From Straminergon stramineum (lineage: Eukaryota > Streptophyta > Bryopsida > Hypnales > Calliergonaceae), in contig OY987267.1 of the NCBI GenBank assembly GCA_963920665.1, positions 25,544,001-25,608,000 of the forward strand: a stretch of 64,000 bases of DNA, written 5' to 3'. A program made the position numbers and the translations under genes. The notes beneath the pieces are model-generated. The model saw only the letters and a list, made by a program, of their open reading frames with translations. It did not search any database and was not told the DNA's origin. Shown here piece by piece: positions 46,801-59,759 of the stretch; the stretch's first letter is position 1, and every line of letters starts with the position of its first letter.

Positions 46801-47501
46801 ACTAAATTTCAGAGCTGAAACCTCACAGGATTCCAAGGCCAAGCTAACGTGTAATTAATTACTACTACCGTAAAAGGAGCCCAACCAATGTGCACACTTG
46901 GTGGGAAAATTGAGTTCTTTTGCATGTATTTGGGCATGGAGCCTCCAGACCTGCAGGTATTTAAAAGATTGAGTAGCGTCTGTATGAAACTATTTTTCCA
47001 AAGTTGAAGCTCCATGAACTCCATGTAAAAACTGACCTTCCCGAGAAGAGATCAGTAGTCAGTGTCTTATGTCTCCAGCGAAACCTTCAGTTCAGTCTCC
47101 CCCAAAGTGGGAGAGTTCTATAGCGCAGCATAAACAGGAGCTCTCCAATGGATGTAGGGATACAGCCAGTGAGGACTCAAAATGTCAGTTCTTTTTAACA
47201 ACCTCTGTACAGCAAAGCGGCTTGGGTGTTGAAGATATCTACTTTCGGTTAGCAGTTGCCATACTGGAGCAGTCAGTGGCTCTCTAAACAGTCATTGGGA
47301 TTATATCCTTCCCAAGCATACAGGTGCCTGTAAACGTCATCAAACGTATTGTTGTACAAATCGTTGACAGCTGCCACATTCAAGCCCACAAAACTTGCAT
47401 TAGATTCTCACAATAAATTACATACGGTAGAGGATACTCAACTGTTCTAAGGGATCCCGTTTCTTGCACTCACCAACAGGAATTCATCGTTGCTGTAATT
47501 G
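46801..47501 (-). other. Probable 3' UTR and downstream flank of the PHD/GNAT gene
   Basis: Gene-like base composition continues past the stop codon at 47502-47504. No poly(A) site or further coding exon was fixed. Confidence 0.35.
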
Positions 47502-50500
47502 TTAGAAGTGCCCGACACTTGACTTGGGTAAATGGAGTTGGTTAAAGTGCTTAAAATGACCAAAAATATAGTCTACCATGCAATATTTTGGAGCTGAAAG
47601 TAGCAAACGATTTAGGAGAATGAGAAGTGCTAACCTGCTCGTCATCCATCCGGCTGAAGCCGAACTTATTGATCCAAATTGACTCGGTATCCTTCGATGT
47701 AGGAAGAACCAAGCGGCCCACACTAAGCACACCAAGGAGTCTTTCAATTGTCGTCATGAGTGCTTTACAGAATCCCTGTAAGGCAGGAAGCATCAAATTT
47801 ATAAAACAGCGCCACTAGTAACTAAATAGTTGTAGATTCCCTTCCCTAATTCTATTTCTTTAGTATAGGAGCTCATAACTTCTCAATAACCACCTCCATA
47901 GCAGGCAATTGACGTTAACCCGTAAGTGCCCAAATGGCCAACATTGGCTGGCTTATAAGGTTGAAACAATCATATCCTTCAAGGACGGTAATAAAAACAC
48001 CAATAGAAGAAGAAATCATATCCTACATTTTTCAACGATAGAAATATGTTTTGAAAGTTACAATGAAAACTAGTAGCTTCAAGTGTGAAGTTTCTCAATT
48101 TAGATACGGGAGTTGGGTTTAATCTCCATCTAAGGGTGAACTGAAAGCATAGACCGAAATATCTTCTACACTCCAATAGAAATACATAAAAGGGATCAAG
48201 TACCTGGCCCTGGTGCGGAAGGCTAGTTGCCACCAAAGGAACTTCAGCAATTTCCCGACCAAAAATTTGCAGTAGTGCAGCTGACACCACTTTACCACTG
48301 TAAAAGAAAAGTCCCTTATTCAGAATTAGGCCCTCAATCTGGCCAATAGATTACAGCCAAACAAAGACAACAACACTCACCCACCCCCTTCGACAACATT
48401 ATCTTCAAGTAATTCATAAAGCAATCCAGAAACGAGAGCTTACTTGCGCTTAAGAACAACGCAGAAAACGCCTTCGAAATCATATTCTTTCGACCTCCGA
48501 CTGCAAATGCCGACAAAAGTCACCATCAATATACAACTGACTTCGTAGCATTCCAGAAGGTAATTAAGCATAGGTGACAACACTTTATCCTCATACCACC
48601 GTTACTAAAATGATTTCTAATGTTAGTTGCCTAATAATGTTACTTACGCTACTTCAAAACACTCACCTGTGCACCATGAGAGGAATTAAATTTCTTCCAG
48701 TTTTGGGGTCCCTGATTGGATCCGAGCACTCCTGCACATGAAAACAATGATTCCTCCACAATGAGCAGCTATCAAAGGCAGGAAATTATCAGCGCAACAG
48801 GGGGGAAAACATTGTCACGCATTTGCATTACATGTCAACCACGGAACGAGGGAAAGTCACATACTGTAAAAATATTCACAGCTTCACCGAGAGTCTGAAC
48901 ATTGGCATTGTCACCGCCCCTGCCGCAGAGAATTTGCCATCCAAAACTTGGGCTACTAGACTCGGCTCTCTCTCTGGCACCGCTCTGCAGTTGCCGACTT
49001 TCCAGCAACTCACTTATAATGCTGTCAGACAGGGACTCGGGCCCATTGGCTACCAACTGCGTTAAGATTTCATCTATAACCTTACAGTCTTTCTCGCAGA
49101 ACCACTCTCCTTCTGGCAATTCCTGCCAAATGAACAACACCATCATTAAGCAGAGCCACAGATACTTAATGCAATAAATACTGGTATTGCCCAAGCTAAA
49201 AATATCAAGTCAACTTGGGAAGTTAAACTTCGATAATAGTAACTTAAAAAACACAATGCCATCCTCGAAAACTGTAGGGTATGATTTATTTTTTCTATCG
49301 GTACATTTTGTTACTTCTCTTGAAGCTTCCTTAATGTTTCCTACGCCTCCTTTGAATTTATTTAGTTATGGAAGCCGACACTAGTGGCCATTTAGGGAAC
49401 TGGGGGTAAAATTTCATCTAATCTAATCTTCTAGGAGAACCCAGAAACATATGATAAAGCTAACTTTCCAAACTAATTTCCAGGGATTGCAAAAAACATT
49501 AGGAGATGGAACTCACATTAAGATCCTCCACGCCTTTATCTTTCAGGCAGCTAACATGATATTCTCGTCCACACTGCCAAGAGTAGTACAAGATGAGAAA
49601 TGCAAGACTATTTTGCGAGACGAAGTAGAGAAGAAAAAAAGCTCTGACAAGCAAATTCTGGTTCCAAAAATCATGGATCTCAAATCTTAGGGAATCCTTC
49701 ATGGTTACTATAGTGAATAGCAAAAAGTTAGTAAACTAGCAACAAAATGACGACATCATTGGTTGAGCATCATCCTCACTTGATCACAGACTAGCATAGT
49801 CATGCCATCAACGAAACTCGACTTGCTCAGATTCCATTTCCTGCCAAATAGAACAATAAGCCAGCTTAGTAGCTAAGAACAAATTGAGATTGTTCGAAGA
49901 TTTCCAAGGCATTCACAGGAACGCGAAACCAGCCACCACTAAAGATTGAGAATTTTATGGATTCCAACAGTGACACCATTCTCTTTATCACGCTTTCGGT
50001 GCAAAATAATAGTAGTGGTAGTGATAGTAATAGTAATAGTAATGGAAATAGTAATAGTAATAGTAAAAATACTTACTTGCAGATTGCACAACCCCCAACT
50101 GAAACAGAGGCTTGTAAATGACGAATGAAACGACCTCGTTCATCCTTTTCGGTCATTCCTTCGATGTGCTTGCCTGCAACTTTCTGTCCATTTTTCACTA
50201 CCTTGAAAGTGTCAAGCTGGCAAAATCGACAGTGCCACTTGCCATCGGAATCTTTCTCCCCTCCTGGACCATCATTGAGCACACATTGCAAGAAATTAAT
50301 AGTGTCCAAACCAAAGCAAGGAAACAATAGAACACTCTAATCTGAAAGCGGATATAGAAACTGCTGTTTAGAAGTGTGAATAGGTGTAACAAACAATGCC
50401 AATCCTGCATAGAAATCGAAGAAAGCTTTGCGACACAAACAAAATTTACAACTACAACGAGGATTTTATCGCACCTTGATGTTGTGCCTCTTTGACACAA

Positions 50501-53500
50501 TCACCACACCATGTTTGATCACAGTCATTGCACTTCAATTCTCCACCTTTTCCACATCCAAAGCAGCAGTTCACCTCTCCCTCACGTGCAACACGCTTTG
50601 TCTTTTCACCCAGCTTATTCTGATAAGCTAACCCCTTGCAAACCTCTTTCAGAGAACGACCATCCGCAACCAACAAGATGCTTCCGTACCTGTCAAATCG
50701 ATGACTCGTCTGAGAAAGACTTCGATCAAGTAACACGAGGCACTAAATAACACAATCAACGTTTATTTTAGTGAGATACTCAACAACTGGTATTTACTGG
50801 TATTTTTGTTTCATAGTTAATCAAATATCAAGAGATAATTTAATCCCTCCTTGGTCAACGCTTACTAACATCATTGCTGCAACCAGTCAGCTCTGGAGAA
50901 TCCAAAAAAGTACACATTGAGGTAGGATACCAATACGACAACTCTGTAAGAGCCAGATGATACACACGAAAATAACATACTAGAAATCTCTTCCTGTTTC
51001 AATGTTCAGCAGTCCTATTATAGGTGCTTGGGAATTAAAACAACCAGTATCCACTGATTACCACGTCTCGGTTGACGAAACTTACGGGTTTCGGCGAGCC
51101 TCATAACCCGCATGTTGTTCAAATTGAGCGCAGCTCATCTGTAAGAAGATAAAAAGAGTATGAGAACACTTCCCTTATGGATAAGGGAATGGAACAAGTC
51201 CTGAAATCTATTTAGTGTGCATAATCCATTCAGTATTTTCCTTGGTTCCACCATGAATTTTCTACAAGGAACAATGTGAATCTTACCTCTTTATTACAGC
51301 AATCGCAACAAATACCTTCACCCCGCTTCACACCCTTCAGTTTAATCTGCCACGCCAAACCAAACTCTTTCAAACAAGACCAAAACATATCCTCTCAGAT
51401 TCTCGTTAATTGGACCAAAGACGAAAATTCGTCCTTTCAAATTCTCCTTAAGACCATTCGTCTTCCAGATTCGAGCCAGTTTCTGAGCAAGCTAAAAAAG
51501 ATCAAAGCCACCTCATCAGACACTAGGAAATGGGGTATCACTACAGAAACTAAGCTATATGAGTTATTACTGTGGAATTCACTAACATGAAACTTTAAAC
51601 CTGATGATCAAGTACCTGAGAATTCGAATAGTAGCCAAGTTCTGTACCATCTTCCAGACCACCAGGCAGGAACAGTGCTTTGAACAAATGCTCGTCTCGG
51701 GCCACTCGAGCCAACGCTGCTGAATCTCTCTCTCTGCCAATCCCACCATATCCAAGGCTCGATACGGATTCCTTACTGTGGCATTCCTTGTAGTAGATTG
51801 TTGAAGCTTCAGAATCACTAAAACCCGAAATGAAATTATTCCTAATACTTCCAAGATAGCAAGAACTGGTTGTCATAGTAACAGAATATTGGATATATGC
51901 TTTTAACCAAAACGGAGAGAGTGTCTGAAACCTCGTTCAGTGCTAACTGAAGAAGCAGTACACCTCAATTAACCTTCTCAGATATTTGAGAAGGGCAAGC
52001 ATGGATTTTGATCGTAACTGTTGGAATAAAGTTACTCCACTGAAATTAATAGACCAAGAGTCTAGGTAGCCGGAGCACCATAGGACTGACGTAGCTAGAA
52101 CACCAAAGGGCTATACGACTTCTAGGCGTTCAATAAACCTAGTCAGCCTGTACGTATTCTACAGTACGGAGACAGACTTTAGCCTGCATCTTAACCCCGA
52201 AATGCTCAAATATCCACAAGGTGGATGACGAATGTTTTGAAAAGTCTACTTCATCCAATTCATATTCATTGAAAGAGTTCTACGGAAAATCGTATAATAT
52301 ATCACAGGAAAGAAGCAAGAATTCTCTTACATGAATCTATGCCATATAGATTTAGAGGGATTACTAATTTATATGTAAATTTTTTCAAATTCGTCCTCTA
52401 TTTTTAGTTCGAGCACATTTGGGGGTCAGTGGCTCGGAGGGTGAAAAAGCTTTAGTGTCTGTGTTCTATAGTTGTGTGGTAAGTCACACTCTTGCTCTAG
52501 ATCATTTACCTGAATGATACTTAAGTTCAATAAGACTAATAGATAGCATGAAAAAGACAGGAAAGTTAACAAGGCCTATTCAAAAGCACTCCAGTGGCCC
52601 TCATTGTAGACTCACCTTACTCTGACATCCTCTTTCTCTGTACCACCGGAAAGGGGTCGCCTCGGTTTCACTACACCGCGAGGCTTCTTCGTTTTCTCAC
52701 ACTTCGGACAAAACCAGTCCCCAAGCTGCGGGTTCGCAATTCCAGTGCACGCTGAACATCAAAACAAAGATTCGTTGCATAAGAACTCTCAACTGCCCAA
52801 ACTCAAACTTTTTCTCTATTAGCATCTCCTCTAAGAAAAATATAATCACTTTCAACATTGTTCTTAGTCCGTTCGCACTACAGGTCATCTTACCATCTAA
52901 AATACCGAGAATTCATGGTTAGCAAAAGAGAGATTTGCTTGATCATATTGTGAAAAAGGAACTTTGTACAAGGCCAATTTTTAAATCACCAGAATCAGTG
53001 AAGAACTGTGCGTGTATTGGTCCTCAAATAACAAACTTGGACAAAAGAAAAGTTCCCATGTGGCCTAATCAAAACTGCGAGGAAAACTAGAAAAGATGAG
53101 GCAGAATTTGGACTTTAAAAGGATCATTACCTGAATGGAAAACTAATGGGCATCTTGGTCCATTGCAGGGAATCAGGGCACCCTCTTCTGAGCTCCCACA
53201 CTTGGCGCACGCAATCGTCCTCTTCCCAACACCTTGAATATCTCCTATGGCCATCTTGAGAGCCCTCAATATGTTGTCCCCACAATCAGCTGCTTCCTGA
53301 CCAGCACTGAGGATGTCCCGGAGATTCTTCCCGTTTTCAAGGTATATGTTGTCGCTTGGGTGGTGAGAGGTACTTCCTGAATGCGCCTCGAATGCTGAAA
53401 TGGAAACGATCTGTGAAATTTACCCCGACCGCCACAAAAAAAATTAGAAAGGACTTTCGGGATCCCGCTACAAAACCGCATTAAACATAAATGAAAAGCG

Positions 53501-55979
53501 AAGTTTCATTCCAATGACAAAGTTTGAGCATTCATACCACCGAGCCTCTGCAATTTCGACAGTCACACTGCACTCCCATCTCTCTCAACATTCCTGTGAG
53601 CTGTTGAAAGAACAACGAATACATCCATTAAACATCGAACTTCACAACACCCAATTTACCTTGAAACGGAAAGTGTCACATTCTTCTTTGTAGAAAGACC
53701 TGTTCAATTAACACAAAATCTAGATGTGCTCGAACGAGTAATTGTCACCATTTCTAGCCTCACTTTGAAGAGTGCAGCATCGAGAACTTAGATGCCCAAA
53801 ACACTATGACAAGCTGGTGTGGACAATTTTCAGATGCAAAAATATATCAAAGGTTTTGGGTATCCAAATGTTCGAAATATGCCCCAAAACTTGAAATGGA
53901 GAAACGCAATTGGATGTTCTTTATAGCTGGACTTCCAAAATACACCAAAGACGGGTAACTGAAAAAGTAACCTGCATTTTTTAAGCTTTCTCAATTCGCT
54001 AATACAAGCAGAATACGTATATCTCAGAAATCACTCCTAAGGACAGCTCAGGCAGAACAAGGAACTGAATTACACACTTGTATGCCACGGCATTGGCATC
54101 GTACAAAATGCCCCTCCAGAAGTCGGGTAGCCATCAGTTCCTTGGCGTTTCTTGGAGCCTTCAGCAACTTATCTCCAACTGGTACCATCGATTTCAGCTG
54201 CTTGCCATCATTCCACACACATTCAAAAAGTTATTGAAATAGAATGAAGATGGAAATCTGATCGTTAAGAACAAACATCTGTTCAATGGTAAAATACCCG
54301 AACGATATGCACAAGCTATTCCAGGACGATCTCATCACAAATAGCCACACATCACCTATTCACAATGCACCTTTCAACTCCCATACCTTTCCCATAATCT
54401 CAGCAAAAATTAGAGTTCTCAATAAAAAATAAATTTCGAAAATGGGGCTTTCAGTTCATGACAACCAGTTCAATTGCAGTCACTCCTGCAAAGAAGAAGG
54501 AGTAGAAGGAAAAGAAAAAGTTTCCTACCCTGATTTTGAAAAAAAAGCACACACGTATCACCAGAAGAAAATTTAGACTTTCCAATCTTCAAGAGAACTA
54601 AATGCAGTCATGATTTACAGGTTCCCACATACCCCAAACGGGTTTACATTCATCAGTTTACAAGTAGGGGTCCACTTCGAAGCAACGGAACGATACAGAT
54701 ATCCAGTTCAAAAAAACATAAAAAATTCGAAGAATACTCGAAACCAGTATCAAGCATCGCAACATCGCACTTCATAGTATAACAACAGAGACCAAAACTT
54801 CCAATTAGAAGCCGTAGATTCCTAGAACGCATAATTCCCCCAAAAGCCACAAAAATTTGTAAACCACCCACTGCCGAAGCATCTCCATGCCCTAATTTGG
54901 AAAAACAGGCACTTTCGGTAAAGGACACCCACTTCCCACGATCCAAGAGAACAAAATGCAGTCATGATTTACAGATTTCCAGAAGTACCCCAAACGAGTT
55001 AAAATGAAACAATCGCAAACATTTTGCAAACAATTGGCAAGCTAAATAAGGCGCCGAAACTGTTCTAAGACCACTCGCAACCAGCTTCAAGTGTAGCGTC
55101 CAACATTCTACGTCGTTATCCAACACCAGAAAGCGAAATTTGCCAAAGGCGAGACCATGCCACCATGGATCCTAAGCAAATTGCAGGATGCTGCACCTTG
55201 GTAGCAGCTGCACGGGGGCCTTGACTGGCGCGCACAGGCACATCGTCCGCGTCCTCAGGACTGTCCGGGCCGTCGGAGCCATCCTCGCTGTCCACGGTGG
55301 GCACCGCATGGGGTACCCTAGAATGAGGTACCCTAGAATTCATGTAGTGGATCGTCTTCTTCCGCTTCCTAGACGCCGTGCCATTGTTCTTCGCAGACAT
55401 CATCAACAACCGCTCTCGGTCCATTTGCTGTTGCTGCGCCGATGGCAAACTGTTGGACACCCCGCCTCCCGTCGAGTCTTTGAGCGGGCTCGACACCGCT
55501 GAGTCCGAAGGCGCATGTGCCTGCGGCTGCTGCTGCGAGGACACCACCCCTTCCTCCCCCAATTTCGACGTCATCGCGCCCGCGCCTGCGAAGTCGACTT
55601 TGTTGTTATTCTTGGGCGCATTCCCATTCTTGGTCACCTCCATGGACTCTGTTTTCATGTGCACATCGTCGTGGTCCTCCTCCATGGCTTCTTCTTCGTC
55701 GTCGTCGTCGTCGTTCTCGTCGTCGTGACGTCGTGAGGAGACGACGACATCGGAGGTCACCGCGTCCACGACGTCGTCCTTGCTGCTCCCCGCCGTACAG
55801 GACGAGGAGGCTCGCGGCGACGGATCGTCGACGTCGGTCTCAGGGGACATTTTGGTGCTGCGTGAAGCTCGGCTGTTTCCGGCTCCTCCTCCTGGTCCTG
55901 CTCGGCTTATGTCTACTACGATGTCGACGTCCTCTAATGCCACCCCTCCTTGCCTCCCAATCTTCTTCTGCGCCCCCAT
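47502..55979 (-). CDS. TDBD/PHD-finger/GNAT acetyltransferase, IDM1-like
   Basis: Nuclear chromatin protein of the plant IDM1/ROS4 type; IDM1 reads histone H3 tails and acetylates H3, assisting DNA demethylation (family knowledge, not shown here). Exons 5' to 3' on -: 55979-55197, 54197-54078, 53600-53538, 53410-53131, 52751-52616, 51817-51616, 51346-51287, 51138-51086, 50689-50475, 50263-50077, 49840-49780, 49573-49517, 49122-48865, 48731-48667, 48500-48444, 48297-48204, 47775-47635, 47549-47502. Total 2880 nt, 959 aa, phases closing. Residues 1-261: acidic run (DDENDDDDDEEE, 86-97), Gln patches and an NLS-like SRKRKK (203-208). TDBD-like 1 (LLEGHF...DCRNCRGS...FEAHSGS...IYLENGKNL, about 285-365). 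PHD1 (CAKC...CPLVFHSACTG...WFCPKC). TDBD-like 2 (GICCDCC...QFEQHAGYEARRNPYGSI). Short PHD2 (CFGCGKGGEL...WHCRFC). PHD3 (CAICKK...CDQCGREYHVSC...WFCEKDC). GNAT fold from about 826 with the acetyl-CoA loop HQGQGFCKAL and FGFSRMDDEQ. The start is the first ATG of the long exon. Exon 2 may begin 3 nt earlier, and the last 16-codon exon is the least certain. Confidence 0.9.
47915..48120. mobile_element. Possible TTAA element end, TGCCCAA subfamily, intronic (J)
   Basis: TTAA (47915-47918) CCCGTAAGTGCCCAAATGG matches the left end of copy F. No good right end was found; a GGGTTTAA near 48110 is a weak candidate. It lies in the intron 47776-48203 of the PHD/GNAT gene. Confidence 0.3.
50009..50070. 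repeat. AGTAAT-type microsatellite beside a splice donor
   Basis: Interrupted AGTAAT/AGT units end a few bases from the - strand donor GTAAGT (50076-50071), so the repeat is the first transcribed intron sequence after exon 10. Confidence 0.85.
52191..52429. mobile_element. Small TTAA element, TGCCCAA subfamily, intronic (K)
   Basis: Left end TTAA (52191-52194) CCCCGAAATGCTCAAA; right end GAGCACATTTGGGGG followed by TCAG instead of TTAA. The ends pair well over about 15 bp. It lies in the intron 51818-52615 of the PHD/GNAT gene. Confidence 0.4.
54201..55196 (-). other. First coding intron of the PHD/GNAT gene
   Basis: About 1 kb of AT-rich intron between the long N-terminal exon and the first TDBD exon; no further exon or RNA gene is seen in it. 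Confidence 0.6.
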
Positions 55980-57700
55980 AATCCAACCTTCCAACCCTCC
56001 TCCCTCACAAGCTCCAGCACATGACTATCCCTCCTTTCCCACACCACCCTCACCCCAAATTAACGAAACGCAAACATCGAATTGCAGTCATGGCGTGCTA
56101 GGAAGAAAACGCCGCACACCCACCCTGCGTCGTCACCCCAAACCACCACCCCAACTACCTTCCTCTTCCCCAGTCGACGTCCCCGAAGCTCCTCGCCATA
56201 ACCAACCCATGTACGATCAAAAACCCGGGCGGCCCAACCGATGACGCAAGAGCGTGGGGATACGTGAAGAACACACTCACACCCAACAAGTTCGTTGCGA
56301 GAGAGAGAAAGAGAACGAGAACGAACGAGCGAGAAGAAGGGACGCCGGGGAAGCGACGTAGAAGAGAGTCCGAGAGAGAGAAAGAGAAGGCCAGGGAAGG
56401 GAAGGGAAGGGAAGGGAAAGGGCAGGGCAGACGGGCTGTTGCTGCCGCACAGGCTGCGAAGGGCGAGAGCCAGAGCGGGGGATAGGGGAGTCCGTGCCGC
56501 ACATCCGTTGCGATCTACCCACGACACCCCCTCACACGTTACGCACCAGCATTGGGCCCTTGCGACACCACTCCCACTGCAACCAGCCAGCCAGGAAGCG
56601 CGGCCCAGGGCTCTGGCCCGGTCCCCGCAATTCGTACCCTCGGTCACGACCTGCAGGCAGCAGGAGGCACCAGGCACCAGGCAAGGCAGGCAGGCCAAGC
56701 AGGCAGGCAAGACTCGCTCGTCGCTCTTTGCACCTGTCTCCGTCACTCGCTCGGTACAGCCAGAAGTCTGTCCGGCCACCCACTCCCCCCCTTCCCCCGC
56801 ATCGTCACTCACGCAAGAGCCGCCGCTCCTCCGCCTCCGGCTGCTGCTGCTCCTGTGCGGCTGCGGCCGCGGCTGGTGCGCCGGCCCCCCCTCCCCCTGT
56901 GATCTCGCACGGACCCCGAAACGCCACCGTCGACGCAATCGTCGACGCCACCGGCTCGTCCAGTCCAATGCCCGCGTGCGAACCTGAGCTCAGCTCAGCT
57001 CAGATCGGTCCCCCGGCCCCGGCCCTTCCTAGCTCCGTCCTTTCTCCCGTCCGACGAGGCTCGCCCAGTCAGGCGATGAGATGAGCGGCTAGGCCCGCCG
57101 TGGCCTCACTCGTGCATCATGCGTTGGGCGCCTCCGCTCTCGCTTCTCCGGCGCATCGTTCCACGCCGCCTGGCCTGCACTCCGAGGTTGCGTAACGTAA
57201 CGCCCTGGCAGGCAGGCCCAGCTGGGCGGGCCTGGCCGGCCCTGCCTCCCATCCCGGACTGCCTGCCGCTCCTCCCTCCCTCCCACCCTCCGTCCGTCCG
57301 TCCATCCCGTCCGACCCGTCCGCCGGCCGGCCTACTCTGCGGTCCAGCCCAGCTGCCATGCCTGGCCTGTCTCCGCACCATGCCAGTCAAACTGTACAGA
57401 CCACGACGACGACGATGACGACGACGTCTGCGAACCCACATCACGAGATCAAATCGCACCCAACCACCGGCAGCCCCGCCACCGGGACTCCCCAGCCCCA
57501 GTTTCGGGGAAGAATCGAATATTCCCGGGCTCACATGTCCTCTTCTCGCTCTTTGACAATTTCCGTCGAAGACTTGGTTCGGAAACGTAAAAAACAACAA
57601 AACAATCAAAACAAAACAAAAGACTCCCAGACGAGACTACTGAACAAATTCCAGGGAACCCAAATGGCTGAAGAAATTGGAAGATATCCTTCCGAGAAAT
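55980..57700 (-). promoter_or_regulatory. GC-rich leader and promoter of the PHD/GNAT gene
   Basis: A CpG-dense, low-complexity stretch immediately upstream of the start codon. It includes a purine run with GAGA units on + (56295-56400), a GGGAA array (56394-56428), GGCAGGCA repeats (56685-56712), CCCTCC/CCGTCC arrays (57265-57320) and a GACGAC array (57402-57430). Long open frames on both strands follow from base composition. The transcription start was not fixed. Confidence 0.5.
56394..56428 (+). promoter_or_regulatory. G-quadruplex-capable GGGAA array
   Basis: Seven GGG tracts separated by two or three bases on the + strand, which is the template strand for the PHD/GNAT gene. It fits the G3+N1-7 quadruplex rule; function is inference. 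Confidence 0.6.
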
Positions 57701-58640
57701 ACCTCATTCGGCATTGCAGGGAACGTTATACTATTCAGTACTCATCAGCCCTCGAAGGTGAATTTGGGGGAATTCCTCCGTCGTCCCACATGAGCAATAA
57801 TTCCGTCTGCCTTCTTCATTGCCGCAGCTGAGTAAGTAAGTATGTAAGTAAAGCTGACTGATGAATTCCTAGCCACGGTGGACGGAATTCGGACACGGGG
57901 GGGGCCACGCTGTCCTCATTGAATGGGGCTGGCTGCATATTCCCAGAAAAAAGTAAAGAGAAAGGGGTATCTTGTTGGGACGGATCTTGACACTGGGTGG
58001 GGATTGGATTTTCTCTCTGTGTGTGTGGGGGGGGGGTGTTAATATAATTCATTAATTTATTCATCAGTTCTTTAATTTTCTCGGGGAGGGGGGGGTCTTC
58101 CTCGGTTGCCGGCATGGGGACTTGGAAACGCCGCAGATGACGGATGATGCAAAGCGGGCATGCAGATTAGGTTCCACAGGAATCCGGACGTAGGAAAATA
58201 CAGCCGTCAGTTAAGTTATTAAGGTAACTTAGAGCAGTCCACCACGGTCAAAATTAGGAGTGGGCCTTCATGCCACTACTGAACTTTTATTACTCTTTTT
58301 TTTTGTCCCCACATAAAGAGAAGGGTGAGGAATAGGGAGAGCAATGGAAATTATATTTTTTCAATTCAGGATGAATTTGTTATGAATTTTTGAAGTGTGT
58401 TATCCAAAAGAGTCTCCATACTATCTCAAAACTAACTATAATTGTATCTGTAATGCTCATCTTTTAACTCACCGAAAGCAATTCAAATATTTTCTATTTA
58501 ACATGACCATAACATGAAGGCCTAAAGAAACCCAGTTTGTGCAATGAATTTACACTCAAAAGTTGGAAGTTCACTTCGTAGTCACTGGTCATTTCATTAT
58601 TGTTAGAGAAGACATCGATTGTGACCCAAATCTCATTTAT
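57701..58640. other. Upstream flank, nothing coding recognised
   Basis: It holds an AAGT/ATGT microsatellite near 57832-57850 and G runs at 58027-58036 and about 58088-58095. Composition falls back to AT-rich by 58.25 kb. Confidence 0.45.
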
Positions 58641-58641
58641 T

Positions 58642-58647
58642 GAAAAA

Positions 58648-58731
<84 letters not shown>
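58642..58731. repeat. A-run followed by (TA)n microsatellite
   Basis: About 23 A residues run directly into about 33 AT units. It lies in spacer; the 157-codon frame across it is an artefact. Confidence 0.95.
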
Positions 58732-58734
<3 letters not shown>

Positions 58735-59759
58735 AAGTTGTTCTCTAGGTGACTCTGATCATAGGTCTTTTGATTGTATTTGGTTATTCTACCGCTATTA
58801 TCACAACCCAAAATTGGGTTGAGTAAAATAAACAGTGAAGGAATAGTTGGCATTGAACTTAACCTTGCAATCCTTAGTTGGTCACTATGGAAATCATTTG
58901 TTTCGGTACCTTGTAAATCATCTATTTCAAAAATAAATAAATAAATAAAATGCTCATGAGAAGTCAAACTATTGGTAAAGACCTCCCCTACTTACACAAA
59001 ATTCCAAGGATGAACATCAGTACTTCTATAGTTAACCATTAGATGAAATTCAACTTCATTAGAAGACTATTTCAGATTGGTTCCCCATATTGGGAACTAG
59101 CTACAACTCGCCGAAATTGAAAATTATTAAAATATATTAAAATATATATTCAACAAATAAAATTTTATTATTATTTGACATGGTCATCACGTGGCCACAT
59201 CAACTTGCTATTGTAGCTAAGTTCCAATAATTTGAGAATTCAAAGGAACTTGTCAACTTATTGACTAGGTGAAGTTCATCTAATGATAGAAGGATTCTCT
59301 GTCATCTATTGGACATGTGGTGTTTGTAGTGACATTACAAGGTTAATGGAATTGTTCAAAATAATCTAGTCTTGGCAAAAAAATTGTTAAAACACTTAAT
59401 TGTACTTATCATTTTACAATGAGAAAAATTAAACAATACAAATATATTAATTATATAATTGAACTCTTTTATTTTTTTACATCAACAATATTCATATTTT
59501 GTTGGTTTATTCAACTACCAATATAATGTCTAATGTTCATTTTGATTTGCCTCAAAACTACATAGATTAACTTCATAAACATCTCACTCTAGCTCTAGGA
59601 CAAAAATTATACCTATGGTTACTATTACATAGACTTGCCAATTTTAGGATCCATTTGTTCAAAGACATTTATCTTAAAGTCAAAAAATGGAGAATTTTAG
59701 AAAAATTATCATCTTGAAAAGAATATTGACTATATTTAAGTTGGTGAAATTTCAAAGGA
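58732..59759. other. AT-rich spacer
   Basis: No gene recognised. It may contain more decayed retroelement sequence joining the integrase relic that follows. Confidence 0.4.

Noticed and set aside
56295..57084. Long + strand frames in the GC-rich leader
   Set aside because: Overlapping frames on both strands, Arg/Pro-rich low complexity; expected from base composition.
57358..57831. 157-codon + strand frame upstream of the PHD/GNAT gene (possible divergent gene)
   Set aside because: Begins in a GACGAC repeat, shows no domain and overlaps open - strand frames; not supported.
58494..58967. 157-codon frame on - strand
   Set aside because: Also carried by the A-run and TA microsatellite; no domain.
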